From Lyophyllum atratum (Eukaryota > Basidiomycota > Agaricomycetes > Agaricales > Lyophyllaceae), in NCBI GenBank assembly GCA_014905825.1, contig JACGCN010000027.1, forward strand, positions 62,001 through 126,000: DNA of 64,000 bases, given 5' to 3'. Positions 11,231 through 24,492 of the stretch are shown here, one piece after another; position 1 is the first letter of the stretch; each line of letters starts with the position of its first letter. The position numbers and the translations under genes are program-made. The notes beneath the pieces are model-generated. The model made no database searches. It was not told the DNA's origin and saw nothing but the letters and a program-made list of their open reading frames with translations.

Positions 11231-13802
11231 ATGACGGTCCCGCCAACATCGCTGACCCTGACGACGCTGCTTAACTCGTTACACACACATCTACAATCTC
11301 AAACGCAACTTTTGCCAACCCTGCATGCCCAGCTTGGCCTCCCACAGACCGCATTAGAGGATGAGCTAAAAGCTCTTCAGCAGCAGCTTATGCAGAGCGT
11401 GGAGGGTCAGATAGATATCCGACGGAAGGAGGTGGAGGTGTGGATGGGGAAGTGCGATGCTGTTGAAATCGAATGTTTGCGTTATTCGAAGGCGTTAGGC
11501 GGAAATATCAAAGCTACGGGGAGCAATGTAGGAGAGCTGAGGAAGGAGTTGGTGCTGCCTAGGAGGTTTGAGATGGTTTCGGAACATCAGGAAAAACTAC
11601 GACAGGTGAGTGGCAGATGTGGGTCTTGAAACAGGCATTGTTTAACTTTGGTATAGGTGTACCATACTAAGTTTGAGCAGTTGACAACTCTATCGAATCG
11701 TCTCAAAGCCCTTGCGCGTACGCTAGGAGTTGATTACTACGCCCAGGACATCCTGGAACCTACCACCGCAATCGGGGATGATCCACACGACCCCAACGTG
11801 AATCTCGATGTTACCCCAGAAAGGTTCCTGAAGCTCGAAAAGGAACTTGTCAGGGGAAAGGCAGAAGTGGTGAGTTCAATTCCTAGAGTAATGTTACCAT
11901 TCACTGACGAACCGGTTACAATAGAGCAAGCGACTTCAGCACCTTTCTGCCACACTAGTCCAGATAGACTGGTTACACACCGAACTCGGCATGACCCCTC
12001 CGACATTGGAGGACTTGCCTTCCGCTTCTAACACCAATTTCCTCGGTGCATCCCTATCGCTACCTCAACGATTCTCGTCCTCCTCGAGTTCTTCTCCCTG
12101 CGACCCCTTCACAATGTCTACTCCTACCCCATCCTCGCGGACGAGACCATTAACGCCATTCCTCTTCCACGATGACCCTCCTCCACCCGAAACCGACTAT
12201 CAACGCGTCTTTGCCAATTTTGTGGTCAGGGTCGAAGAAGCAGAGGACGAGGGTATGCCTGAGAAGCTGTCCACTCCGGTGGGGCTAGAGAATGTGGATC
12301 CTACGCCAGGACTTTTATCGTGGGCGGAAAACTTACGCTCCTCTCTCGAGGAGACGAAACGCAGGAGAGAGTCACATATTCAGGCCATGTACGATCAATT
12401 GGAGGGGCTGTGGAAGCGACTTGGAGTGGATGAGGCTGATATGGATGCGTTTGTGGAGGCGCATCGGGGTAGCAATGAGGAGACTGTGAGAGAGTACGAG
12501 GAGGAGTTGGAGAGGATGTTGGAGTTGAAGAGGGAGCGGATGGGAGTTTTCGTTGCAAGTGCGAGAGAGGAGATTATGAGGCTCTGGGACGATCTTATGG
12601 TTGGAGATGACGAGCGGGCAGATTTTGCTCCCTTGGCGGATGGTGAGTGATCCAATATATGTTTTTGTTTTGTTTTGAATGTCATGCTGACGCGAACCTC
12701 CAGATGAGCATACAGAAGAACTGCTGACCATTCATGAGGAAGAGATCCGACGGTTGAAGGAAGAACGTAGGCAGAAGGCGCCCCTTCTAGCAAGCATCAA
12801 GAAGTACTTCGATATCTGCGAAGAGGAGAAGGAACTCGCTACAGCCGCTTCTGATCAGACTCGCCTACTTGGCCGCGGTCGCGATCCAGGAAGATTGTTA
12901 CGAGAAGAGAAGATGCGGAAGCGGGTCTCCAAAGAAAAGCCACGCGTAAGCTGTTCCCTCTCAACATACATGCTGCTTCTAATACGTACACCTAGGTTGA
13001 ACAAGACCTCCTAGCGTCCATCCCTGCTTGGGAAGATGACGCGCAGCGACCGTTCCTCGTACACGGAGAGAGTATTCTCCAAATTCTTATGGAGACGGTC
13101 AGCGCCACCGACCAAGAGAACAAACGAAAACCTGCTCGCGCCGGCTCAGTTCCTCTCCGCGCTACCACCCCAGTGAACTCCACTGGCTCTTACGTCCCTG
13201 GTTCGAAATCAGTGACCCCGGCCGTACGGCCTGGCTCGGCTGTGTCCTCGCAGTCTCTCCCAAATAAGAGGCAAAAGTTAGGCGAGCCTACTCTCTCAAC
13301 GCACAATCGTCAAGGCAGTGGTGGGAAAGGGCATACACCAAGCTATGGTACCAGTAGACCGCCACTGGGTACATATCGCGGGGGGAACTCGGGAACTGGA
13401 CCAAGAGCTGTGTCGCCCTCGAAGATCCCTGGAAGAACACCGGGTGGAGGATTGTCCTCGCTGCCGCGACCTGCGCCGGTCGCTATGCCAGTTCCTAAAC
13501 CTGGAACACAACATCATGCGCTGGGGCATGGCAGGGTTCCGAGTAGTGCGGCTTATGGGGGTGCAAGGACGACGTCTGCGGCTGGCATGACGTCGGGGAC
13601 TTATGGGGCGAGATATGCTAGTGCCGGGAGTGGATATGGAGCCCCTGCGGTGATGAAGAAGGCTACGAGAGCGAGGAGGGAGAGTTTCAAGCCGCGTCCG
13701 AGCGTAGATGGGGACATGGCCCTCGGCGGCGGACATGGTGGTGGTTATGGAGGGAGATGGCCTGGGTTGGCGGGAAGTGTGAGGGAGGAAGACGAAGGAT
13801 AG
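11231..13802 (+). CDS. Microtubule-associated protein Ase1/PRC1/MAP65
   Basis: Antiparallel microtubule bundler of the spindle midzone, needed for anaphase spindle stability and cytokinesis. Five exons read from an ATG at 11231, with introns near 11606-11656, 11869-11922, 12647-12703 and 12947-12995. The N-terminal half is a long helical rod. The conserved spectrin-type core has the family signature GLENVDPTPGLLSWAENLRSS (about 12280-12345), then RRRESHIQAMYDQLEGLWKRL. It continues with TIHEEEIRRLKEE and IKKYFDICEEEKELA (about 12800), a MAP65/PRC1 hallmark near the microtubule-binding region. The C-terminus (13089-13802) is a basic, Ser/Pro/Gly-rich disordered tail, as usual in fungal Ase1, which is a Cdk target in model fungi. 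Length is close to 800 residues, normal for the family. I see no defect. Confidence 0.9.
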
Positions 13803-15223
13803 TCCTGTGGAGGGACTGCTATGTTCGGCGAGATCCACGACATTCACGACCTAATTTATGCATGCAGCGATGCTCTACCTTCCTAGTATCTTTGGCCCCC
13901 TTCCTTTGGCGCTTATTATTATTCCTACACTCCTTTGACTTGCATTTAGCCCTTGTTTTTATGGGTGTATCTTTTGTACCATGTACCAAGTAGAATGAGA
14001 ATAGTAGCGACAGGTATCGCTGCTCGTGCACCGAACTGGGCCAGAACAAAGACGGTGGCCGCCACATAGAAATGGGCCTTGAAGCAAGTCATTTGAAAGC
14101 ATGCGGTCCAGTTGTGTCATGGTGAAGATCAAGTTGACGTATGACAGGAAAGCTCTTGTAGGTTGGCGAAACGCAGGGACGTGGAAATAGATTTGCACGT
14201 CGTATTCTCACGCCAGCGACTGCTGCGTACGTAGATCCTCCATTGCCTGCTACGGCTTCGAGTCCGTTCATTGAATTGGTATTTGTTCCCGTGTATAGAC
14301 ATATGAAGAGGGTCTGAGGTGACACTGAGTGAGGGTCGCGCGATACGCATGTCAAATTGAAACTGATGATCCCACCTAAATCGGCCACTGAGGACAGTGC
14401 GTATTCTGGGTTCAATCACGACAATCTATTTTCTATTAGCTGGTCACTGGTGGTGTATGGGTACCTCAAGTCGATCCCACTTTGTCATAATCCCAAATTC
14501 TGGCCTCTGCGTGGTCTAGGAGTCGTTCATACGCCCATTAGTCTTCGTCTCTCGGCTTAGATAGCGCTTGTATACGCCTTGATTAGGATCTCGCTTGAAA
14601 TTACAATCAGGACGCAGCGAACTTACATTAACAAGGCCACAGAAGAGACCCTGCATGAGTTCAAATAGGTCATGCTGCAGGTCGGAAAAAGTGGATTCCA
14701 GCCAAAAACAACAGGCAGAAGTGGGTGCAAAACAGTCTAAGCGGTGGGTAGGCAAAGTCGCAGAAGTGGGTCCAACTTGGGAACGATGCTATTCGTAGCT
14801 TCAAAGCCGGTCTTCCTAGATGTGGTGGTCATGCTATGCATCTTCATTCTACCTCTTCGTGGATCCGGACAGGACGCAACGTGAAGGAAACCTTGGAGCA
14901 ATAACCGCTGAATTTTTTGGCAAACATCGGTCAAGACCGTAGCCCTCGGGGCACGGCGGTGCTTTCGATGCATTATGTCGGCATAGAGCAGTCGTTCTGG
15001 TAGAGATGGCGGTAGATTTTGTACCAATGTATGCTTGCACCACGTTGTTCTATGCGTCGTCCGTCAGGCCTTCACGGCGCATGCATCATGGTCACGGTGA
15101 GATCAGGAGGCTCTTGCCGATCACTGATCTGGCAAAACGCGAACCGTCACAGCGTCACAAATTTGCCTGTCACTCCTTCCGAATCACCATCACCAACTCC
15201 CCACATCCTTGACGCGCTCCGCG
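13803..15223. other. Intergenic, nothing recognised
   Basis: About 1.4 kb between Ase1 and POL2, both on the plus strand. It contains only short, mutually overlapping open frames on both strands, with no motif, tRNA or clear repeat. The last few hundred bases should contain the POL2 promoter. Confidence 0.4.
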
Positions 15224-18200
15224 ATGGCAAGGGGACGCGGAACATTCGGGCTCTCATCAGCGCGTGGAGGGGATAGAGGAAGAGGCTCTTATCGAGGAAG
15301 AGCTGCATCTTGGCGAGGAGGGCGTGGAAGAGGGCGGGGAGGTGCAAAGCCAGGTGAAGCAGGACCCAAACGTGAAGACGATGGAACGCGACTGGCAGAG
15401 ATGTTTGAGAAGGCGGCACTGGGTGATGAGGTGGACGAGAAGCTGGGATTTGTCAGGCTACAAGAAGGAGGAAGAAAGGAAGGGTGGTTAGTTAACATGC
15501 ACCCTGTAAGCTGCCCCATTATTCATCTAGAGTCACTGACTGTAGATTCTAACCAGCCTTCCAAAGACTCTCATTAAAGACCCCGATTACGCGAGCGGAA
15601 AGTCTGGGGTCGACTTCTATTTTATTCAGGATGACGGAGGAATGTTTAAGTGTACGCTTCAGTACGAGCCCTACTTCTACATTGGGTGCAAGGTATGTTC
15701 CCATCCCTAGACATTAAGCGACCCATCTGACACCCGTGTAGAGCGGTACTGAAACCATGATTGAAGAATGGTTGAACAAGAAATACGAGGGCCTCATTTG
15801 CCGTATCACACGTGAGCGAAAGGAGGATCTCAAGCTCCCTAACCACCTTATGGGGCACCAGCGCCTCTACCTGCAGCTCCATTTCAGAAATGTGTCCGAC
15901 CTCCTTGCGATTCGACGTGATCTTCTCCCTTTGGCGCTGGCGAATAGCGCCAAACGGGACGCCGTCGATGCGTATGCCGAAGTCATCAGCGCGACAGCTG
16001 GCGCTTCCATGGGCATCGAGATAGAAGATGACATATGGGCAGAGCTGGGGTCAGGCGGAAAGGGTGCAGGCTCTCGTGATAAGGACCCTCGCGAGTGCAT
16101 CATCGACGTCAGGGAATATGACGTTCCCTACTACCTACGCGTGGCAATCGACAATGACATTCGCGTCGGTCTGTGGTACACAGTGACGTTTACGGCGGGC
16201 GAACCCTCTTTCCTGCAGCTGAAGGAGAAAGTTAAGCGTGCGGATCCCGTAGTTATGGCCTACGATATCGAAACGACCAAGGCACCGCTCAAATTCCCTG
16301 ACCAGGCTATTGACCAAGTTATGATGATCTCATACATGGTTGACGGCCAGGGCTATCTTATCACGAACCGGGAGATCGTTAGTGAGGATATTGATGATTT
16401 CGAATATACGCCAAAGGAGGGTTACGAGGGGCCTTTTATAGTTTTCAACGAATCAAACGAGGTAGGTCCTTTTCCGTTGTTGCAACCGACACATCTGATA
16501 TCCGTGAAATTCATAGGCTGAGACCATCAAACGATTCTTCTCGCATATTCAAGAAATCAAGCCTACGGTCATGGCTACCTTTAACGGGGACTTCTTCGAT
16601 TTTCCCTTCCTCGATGCACGAGCGACGGCGAACGGCATCGATATGTTCTTGGAAACAGGCTTCGCTAAAGACTCCGAAGATGAATATAAGAGTCGCACCT
16701 GCGTGCATATGGATTGTTTCCGATGGGTGAAACGTGATTCCTACCTCCCGCAGGGTAGTCAAGGTTTAAAGGCTGTAACGAAGGCGAAACTTGGCTATAA
16801 CCCTACTGAACTCGACCCCGAGCTTATGACACCGTGAGTTCCGAGCCGTTGTCAGAGTTCGAGATTCTTCCTGACCTCGAGATGACTTTAGGTATGCGAT
16901 AGAGCAGCCCCAAGTCCTAGCTTCGTACTCCGTTTCCGACGCCGTCGCGACGTATTATTTGTATATGAAATACGTCAATCCTTTCATCTTCTCCCTGTGC
17001 AACATCATTCCCCTCAATCCTGACGAGGTGTTGCGAAAGGGAAGTGGCACCTTGTGCGAAACCCTCCTGATGGTATGCCTCAACCTCATTCGCATATTCT
17101 GATAGATCTCATCTGAAATGTGTAAAGGTGGAGGCATATCGTGGCCGAATTATCATGCCAAACAGGCACGAAGATGCACATGGTAACATGTACGACGGAC
17201 ATTTGCTTGCGTCTGAGACGTATGTTGGTGGACATGTCGAGGCTTTAGAAGCTGGCGTTTTCCGAAGTGATATCGCAACCGAGTTCAAAATCGTGCCGGA
17301 GGGAGTTCAGCAGGTAAGCATTGTCCTTAGTTTTGTTAAGGTATCATTCTCAAATGTCTCCTGTAGCTCATCGATGACCTTGACGCCGCACTGAAGTTCT
17401 GCATCACCGAAGAATCCAAGTCTTCCCTTGAGCAGGTCACCAATTACGAGGAAGTAAAAGCTGAAATCCAAGCTGCCTTGGAAGTCATGCGCGACAACCC
17501 GAAGCGCCTCGACAATCCTCTTATCTATCACTTGGATGTCGCAGCGATGTACCCCAACATCATGTTATCCAATCGGCTGCAACCGGACTCTATGGTTGAC
17601 GAGTCCGTCTGCGCAGTATGCGACTATAACCGGCCAGGGAAAACTTGCGATCGACGTCTGGAATGGGCATGGAGAGGAGAGTACTTCCCAGCGCATCGGG
17701 ACGAGTACAACATGATCCGACATGCACTCAACCAAGAGACCTTCCCAGCCAAACGCCCTGGGGGACCGGAGCGGCGATTCCCCGACCTCCTCGAATCCGA
17801 GCAGAGTGCTCTATTGCACAAACGGCTGGGCGATTACTCGCGCAAGGTTTACAAGAAGACCAAGGATACGAAGATTGAGACGCGGGAGGCTATAGTATGC
17901 CAAAGAGAGAACCCATTCTACGTCGACACCGTGCGGCGCTTCCGTGACCGGCGGTACGAGTACAAGGGTCTCCTCAAAACTTGGAAAAAGAACCTCGACA
18001 CCATCTCGGCTGAAGGTGGTTCCATCACGGAAGTCGACGAGGCGAAGAAGATGATCGTCATTTACGACTCATTGCAGCTCGCGCACAAGTGCATTCTCAA
18101 CTCTTTCTACGGGTACGTCATGCGTAAAGGTGCTAGGTGGCATTCGATGGAAATGGCGGGTATCACCTGCTTGACGGGTGCAAAGATTATTCAAATGGCT

Positions 18201-21200
18201 CGCAAGTTGGTTGAGAAGATAGGTCGTCCACTCGAGCTTGATACGGATGGAATTTGGTGCATGCTTCCTGGCGTCTTCCCGGAGAATTTCAAGTTTAAAC
18301 TCAACAACGGGAAATCGATCGCCTTCTCCTATCCCTGCACCATGCTCAATCATCTCGTCTATGACGGATTCACGAATCATCAGTACCACGACCTCGACCC
18401 TGAAACCGGCGAATACGTCATACACAGCGAGAACTCGATCTTCTTCGAGCTTGACGGGCCGTACCGCGCCATGATCCTGCCATCTTCCAAAGAGGAGGAC
18501 AAGCTGCTCAAGAAGCGATATGCCGTGTTCAACGATGACGGTAGCCTCGCAGAATTGAAGGGATTCGAGGTTAAACGTCGAGGCGAACTGCAGCTCATCA
18601 AGATCTTTCAATCACAGATATTCGAGAAATTCCTTCTCGGAACGACGACTCAGGAGTGTTATACAGCGGTCGCTAAGGTCGCTGATCAATGGCTCGATGT
18701 CCTGTTCAGCAAAGCCGATAGTTTGGGGGACGACGAACTCGTCGAGCTTATTGCCGAGAATCGAAGCATGTCCAGGACATTGGCTGAATACGGCGGGCAA
18801 AAGTCGACCTCGATCAGCACCGCGAAACGCCTTGCGGAGTTTCTTGGTGACCAGATGGTTAAAGACAAAGGCCTCGCCTGCAAGTTTATCATCTCCGCCA
18901 AACCCATCGGTGCTCCTGTCACGGAACGTGCTGTGCCTGTGGCCATCTTTTCAGCCGAAGAAAGCGTGAAGAGGACGTATCTGCGCAAATGGCTGAAAGA
19001 TAGTAGCCTCATCAACTTTGAGCTTCGCTCCATCTTGGATTGGCAGTACTACATTGAGCGTTTGGGCTCCGTCATCCAGAAGCTCATCACTATCCCTGCT
19101 GCGATGCAGAAGGTTTCCAACCCCGTACCGCGCATTCGGCACCCAGATTGGCTCCACCGACGAGTAGCAGGTGCAATCGACAAATTCAAGCAGAACAAGG
19201 TCACCGATTTCTTCTCGGTTGCTACTGGTGACGATGGACAGGACGACCCAGATTCCATGGACATCGAAGACTTTGGAGCTCCTGAAGACAACAACGCTCC
19301 GGGTCGCATCCGTATCGCGGTCGTCAATCGTAAGCGAGTGGCTCGTCAAGAAACGCCAGAGCCGGAGCTGGAGAACATACCGTTACCAGACCCGTCTATC
19401 CATTATAGCGCGTGGATCAAGGCCATGCGACCTCGATGGAAGCAGAAACAGGATGCTCGATTCGGTGGCACTGCTACGTCAGCCATGCCCGCCATGTTCC
19501 GAGCGGCAAGAGTACGCACCAATCACAGATGGGACATAGTCCAGATCCGACCCAGCAAAATCCCAGGTCGTTTTATTCTCTGGTTATCAGTCGACTCCGA
19601 ACTCGTCTCTGTCCCCTTGCGCATTCCTCGAGAATTCTATGTCCACTTGAAGCAGCCGAAGGACGACTTCTTCAGGCCAGAGTATTACACCGTGGAGCAA
19701 GTAACACGGAGTTTACCCCGTGATTTACCGTCCAAACACCTGTACAAGATTTCCGTTCGCGAGGATGTATATCGTGATATCCAGGAGCACTTTATTGACC
19801 TTGTCAACGATTCCAACGTTGATGGCGTCTACGAGCAACAAGTAAGACACCTTCCTTATGTTAGCCTTCCAAGCTGATTTGGCTTGCGAACCAGGTACCG
19901 CTCGTGGTTCGTGGTCTGTTGAAGCTTGGTAAAACATGTGTCGGCGAAGAGTCGGGGATGTCCTTAAACCGCGCGCAGCATGTCGGGCTTGATCTCAGCC
20001 AACTGGGTCGTGCGGGATCAACCTCATCTCGCCATCAATACCTCAATGGTGGTAAGGCTGGTAAATACATCCTCCTCTATCATGCATGCTCCGCCAGGGA
20101 CCCGCTCCACGTATTCGCTACCTTCCTACCTTCAGGCCCCGTCAAACTCCACGTAGTTGATCCCGCAGCCCGTCGTCAGCCTATTGGCCGGTTACAGGAG
20201 GTATATGCCGACTTTCTCCAAAAACGAAACCAGGCCTACGGGACGTGCAACTCAGTTATGTATCCGGACACTCGAGAGTTCACAACGACATATCACAGCA
20301 ACGACATCACAGCTCTGAAAGCGGTTTCTCGTGAACTTGGCCTCATGGAGGACAAGTCATTCACGGTTGTCATTTCTTCGCCCAAAGATCAATCCTATTT
20401 TGATAGGCTTGTTCCGAAGCTCGCGAAATTCCCGGTTCTTTCGATGTCGAAAGCGAAGGGACCGCATGGGTTGGACATATTCCCGTGGCAGCAACACGTC
20501 TCTAGTAAAATGATCAGTCGCTATCTAGCGATGGGCTCTTGGATTGACCGCCTGGCATCTCTCGCCGATTACTACGATGTCCCAATCGGTCATGTCGAGG
20601 GAGATCAACCGCTTTTCATGTCAGATATCAGCTTCGCGCGGCGCTTGATTGACCAAGACATCGTCTTGTGGTGGTCAATCGGGGAGAATCCAGACCTTGG
20701 GGGAGTTGAAAATGATCAGCGGCCGACTGAGGAGTTTCCTAAAACAGAATTCTTCTCCCCGGGAGCATACGCCAACGTTTGCCTGGAAGTCACTGTGCGC
20801 AATCTTGCGGTCAATTCTGTCCTTCAATCCGTCATGGTCAACGAATTGGAGGGAAGCGGAGGATCCACCGCCTTCGATTCCGTTTCTCGTACACTGGACG
20901 AGTATAAGAATGGAGAGACTCCTCGCGACTTGACGTTGGGAGAATCAAATGTCTCGACCCTGATGTTCAGCATCCTCAAGTCCATGATCAAGACATGGCT
21001 CTTGGACAAGATCCGGAACAACTTTGACAGCCCCGCCACGCTCGCGATCGATCACTTTTGGAGGTGGATCAGCTCGAGTGCCTCGAACATGTACGATCCT
21101 AGCCTGCATCGATTTATCCATGGCCTCATGCGCAAAACCTTCATTCAATTGCTCGCCGAGTTCAAGAGGCTTGGGTCGCACGTCGTTTATGCCGACTTCA

Positions 21201-22294
21201 GTCGCATCCTGCTTGCGACATCGAAACCTCCGGGAACAGCTCACGCCTATGCAACTTACATCACCACCGCCGTCACCTCCAACGAACTATTCCAACACAT
21301 CTATCTCAACACTGACAGATTCTACGACTTCCTTCTCTTCATGGATCAAGCCAACATGGGCGGCATTGTCTGCGAAGATCCCCTTGCGTTGGAACCTCCA
21401 GAGGAACTGGCTTTGGAGATGCGGTGGAACATCCAGGAATTCCTCCCTCCTGCTATTCAGAAGGACTTCTCCAGCGTCATTCAATTCTTTATCGTCGAGC
21501 TCTTCAAGATCAAGCAGAAAACCAACGGCGCATCACGAGTACCGTTACGCGTGGTGCCAAATGGGGCCCCCGAACTCACTCAACGCGATGCGGGGAAAAC
21601 GAAAGAGATGGAAGCAGTACTGGAGTTCATCACTCGTCGGCTTACTCGCAGACTTCTGAAAGTCGTTGGTAGCGCGCAAGACAGGTATCATGACTACATG
21701 ATGCACGCAGACTCAGAAGATGACTTCCAATTCCCCGTGAAACCTGGCTCCTACCTCCATCTTACGAACCCTATCTTAGAACTGATCAAGTTCGCCTGCG
21801 CGGCGTTCGCTCTCGCCCGAGACCACCAGGTGGAGATTGGCCTTCTGAAGAGGAATCTCCTCGACCTTATCAACATCAAAGAATTCGCAAGCGAGGCCAT
21901 TTTCCGCAACCCCTGTGAACCAGTCAAGCTCCCCAATGTCCCTTGTCGCCATTGCGACGCCCTTCGCGATTTCGACTTCTGCCGTGACCCGGAACTGGTT
22001 CCAAGCAACCTAGAAGTCTCGCCAAAGTGGCTCTGCTCAAATTGTGGGGGCGAGTATGATCGCATGGCTATCGAGTTTGCGTTGATGCAGATGGTGCTGA
22101 CGATCGAGAGGAATTTCGCGCAGCAGGATCTGCGATGCTCCAAGTGCCAGCAGATCCGTTCGGAGAACGTGTCCATGTACTGCCAGTGCTCTGGGACGCA
22201 GGTGCTCACCGTCAGCAAAGCGGACATGCGACGTAAGCTACGCACGATTGTCAATATTGCGACGGTCCATAACCTGGGGCGTTTGAAGGTATGA
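15224..22294 (+). CDS. POL2: DNA polymerase epsilon catalytic subunit
   Basis: Leading-strand replicative DNA polymerase, a family B polymerase-exonuclease that works with the CMG helicase. The Gly/Arg-rich start (ATG 15224) and the NMHP exon end join in frame to [19 protein letters not shown]. Exonuclease motif I is [13 protein letters not shown] (about 16260) and the ExoII region is [19 protein letters not shown] (about 16567). Polymerase motif A is [19 protein letters not shown] (about 17530), motif B is [21 protein letters not shown] (about 18097), and motif C is [13 protein letters not shown]. The inactive C-terminal polymerase half and two zinc/iron-sulfur cysteine clusters follow: C-x2-C..C-x2-C at about 21949-22047, and [13 protein letters not shown] at about 22138-22195. 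Eight or so short introns interrupt mainly the 5' third, plus one at about 19842-19893. The total is close to 2,200 residues, the usual POL2 size. All catalytic residues are present. Confidence 0.97.
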
Positions 22295-22490
22295 GGCTCA
22301 TCTTCATCCCTGCAGTCTCCGATCTCATTTTTCCGCTGGTCGCTAGGAACGGTCCCAATTCATGCTCAACAGCTGGTGATTTATTAAGGACGAACAGCCC
22401 TTGAGGATGGTTTGCATTGCCCTGATAGTGATACCCTGAATATTTGATACCATGACATGTACGATTTCGCGCCATCTCACAGAGCATACA
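22268..22490. repeat. POL2 3' end, source copy of a partial duplication
   Basis: The last codons of POL2 plus about 195 bp of 3' flank. A diverged copy is present about 1 kb downstream at 23255-23426. Both contain the stretch ending the POL2 frame (cataacctggggcgtttgaa), the cttcatccctg block and the tgccctgatagtgataccc block, in the same order. Confidence 0.85.
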
Positions 22491-22832
22491 TCATGATTTG
22501 TTGGACTGTATACTGCTTCAATACTGATAGAAACGTTTCCCGCATTTGTAATTCTCATACAATATTTATATGACACATCCAAACCTACGTACGTGAATAC
22601 GTGGCCCCAGGAATAACATCCGATGGAATGGATCAATGCGGGTTGGTTATTGTGGGGTAAAGAAGGGCAAACCTTCGTCACGTAGCGTTGTTTCTTGTGT
22701 TGTTCCTTCCACCAGCCTCACTCTTGCTTGTATAGCCATCGCTCAATTATCCTATTGAACCTTGCGCATCTGTGTGAATGGTGTGTTGTTCCCTATCCAT
22801 ATCCTGCTGATACTGACAAAGGGTGGTAGGGT
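22295..22832. other. POL2 3' flank and small-gene promoter region
   Basis: This 538-bp stretch begins with the POL2 3' untranslated/terminator region, which is the source part of the duplication described separately. It continues into presumed promoter sequence of the 112-residue gene. No other gene is supported. Confidence 0.5.
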
Positions 22833-23171
22833 ATGGAAGGTGATCCGAAATACGTGCTGGGCTACGGCATCGACAGAGACAAGATTGCCGAACGTGTTAA
22901 CGAACGCATTAAGGAGCCAGATCCAGAGCTCGCCTTCCGTGTGTCTAACAACGTAATCACCGAGATCCTAGACAAGGTGGACGTGGACGAAAATTGGCTC
23001 GCTACAGGGAAGCTGGAGGGCCGCTCATTCATCGTCATTTCCTTCGGCAGCGAGGCCTTCGATGATAGCCGTGAAGTGCTGGAGAGAAAGAACATCCCGG
23101 CACCGGCGTACCTCCAAGGACTGAAGAGTTTTTTCTATGGCCCTGCTGTGTTCAATTTCGACTCATGGTGA
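22833..23171 (+). CDS. Small protein of unknown function (112 aa)
   Basis: Single-exon frame of 112 residues starting MEGDPKYVLGYGIDRDKIAE and ending in VFNFDSW. The composition is ordinary for a soluble globular protein: acidic-basic helices, then FIVISFGSEAFDDS and a Pro/Tyr-rich end. There is no signal peptide, membrane segment or motif that I recognise. It lies between the two copies of the POL2 3' end, so it was either captured during that duplication or is an older neighbour trapped by it. An additional upstream exon (a short frame begins at 22762) cannot be ruled out. Confidence 0.5.
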   Translation: MEGDPKYVLGYGIDRDKIAERVNERIKEPDPELAFRVSNNVITEILDKVDVDENWLATGKLEGRSFIVISFGSEAFDDSREVLERKNIPAPAYLQGLKSFFYGPAVFNFDSW

Positions 23172-23254
23172 GGCGACAGTGGCGAGCATCACATCTGTGT
23201 GTAATTTATTAAACTTTAACGTCTATCTCTCTCATGCATTCTCCACCAGCTCGA

Positions 23255-23426
23255 CATAACCTGGGGCGTTTGAAGGTATGGGGGGGCTCATCTTCATCCC
23301 TGTAGTCCCCGATTTTGATTTATCAAGCACGAACAGCCCTTGAGGCTGGTTTGCATTGCCCTGATAGTGATACCCTGAATGTCTTTGATACCATGACATG
23401 TACGATTTCACGCCATCTTACGGAGC
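23255..23426. repeat. Diverged duplicate of the POL2 3' end
   Basis: Copy of 22268-22490 with scattered substitutions and one deletion of about 48-50 bp (the counterpart of roughly 22333-22380). It repeats the last POL2 codons out of context, so it is a non-functional fragment. The 23172-23599 interval otherwise contains the end of the small gene and the promoter region of the MYND gene. Confidence 0.85.
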
Positions 23427-23599
23427 CTTGATAGGTTGCGACTCCCTGCGACTCCGTGTATGTGTGGCTCGGCAATGTCCGAATTCTATTTGTGAATGGG
23501 AACTACATGAATGTTAAGATTCCAACTTCCAATTTCCCAGTGTTGTCCTTCTGGCTCATATCATATACCATCCTCGCGTACTGAGTCAGACTCTACGAA

Positions 23600-24316
23600 A
23601 TGGACTCGTCCGGCAAACCCCACACCTGCGCCGTCTGCAAGAAAGGTCCAGATGAGCTTAAGGCTGAGCTCCAACAATGTTCTCTCTGCAAATCGCGTTA
23701 TTACTGCGGTATGTGGTATGCCTTTCTTATGCCTTTCTTTTTATAGTATCTAGGACCTGTCGCTAAACACCGTTTTCGAAGGCCGCGAGTGCCAAACCTC
23801 TGACTGGAAGACCCACAAAGTCATTTGCCAAGGCCCAGGAGGCGGATCTGGCTCGGGCTCCCAACGTAAATGGTATGACAAGTACCGCAAATGCAGCGAC
23901 GGGAATAAACACGAGGGGGAGATGGAGCTGATTACCTGGAAGTGCCCGAAAGACGGCACTGGCTGGGGCGCGGTCTTCGAGGAGGAATCAGACGACATGA
24001 AGCGCAAATTCGAGACGGAGATGGGTGGCGATCTGGAGAAGCTGTACAAATATCACGACTCCGCGTTTAGGTGGACATGTTGTGGAACGTCGGCAGGGAT
24101 GGACTATGGATGCGATCATCATGGATCGGGGTCTTTCCCTTGTTCGTGCGATTTTTGCAGGTGAGTCCTTGTGTGAGATGATTTGGTTTCTCGAATTGAA
24201 ATTGTGGCAATTCCAGGATGGGGAAACCGCTTACAGAACGTATCTATAAGGAGCAATCCGCAGAGAGGATGGGGCTAAACCTGCGGCGAGGACCTGACCC
24301 GAGATCTTATATGTAA
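23600..24316 (+). CDS. MYND-type zinc finger protein
   Basis: Three exons with introns at about 23709-23781 and 24161-24216. The N-terminus carries a complete MYND zinc finger: CAVCKKGPDELKAELQQCSL, CKSRYYC then, across the first intron, GRECQTSDWKTHKVIC. This gives the C-x2-C..C-x2-C..C-x3-C..H-x3-C ligand set. MYND fingers bind proline-rich peptides. The rest (about 125 residues) is rich in Cys, His and Trp (RWTCCGTSAGMDYGCDHH, CSCDFCRMGKP) and may hold a second metal site. This layout of a small MYND protein with a Cys-rich tail recurs in Agaricomycetes. No SET domain follows, so it is not an SMYD methyltransferase. The stop is at 24314-24316. Function unknown. Confidence 0.8.
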
Positions 24317-24492
24317 TTCAGGATTAGCCGCGCTCGCCACCACTGGACGCGCCGCTTTTGGGCTTGAGATGTGATAGTGATAACTCCTGTACTCTTTCAG
24401 CGTACTATGTGTAACTACACCAATGTCACTGTGAAAACCCCAGATCTAAGCACCAATCACTCTAAGCAGCGTCACGTAAAATAATCCCTTGA

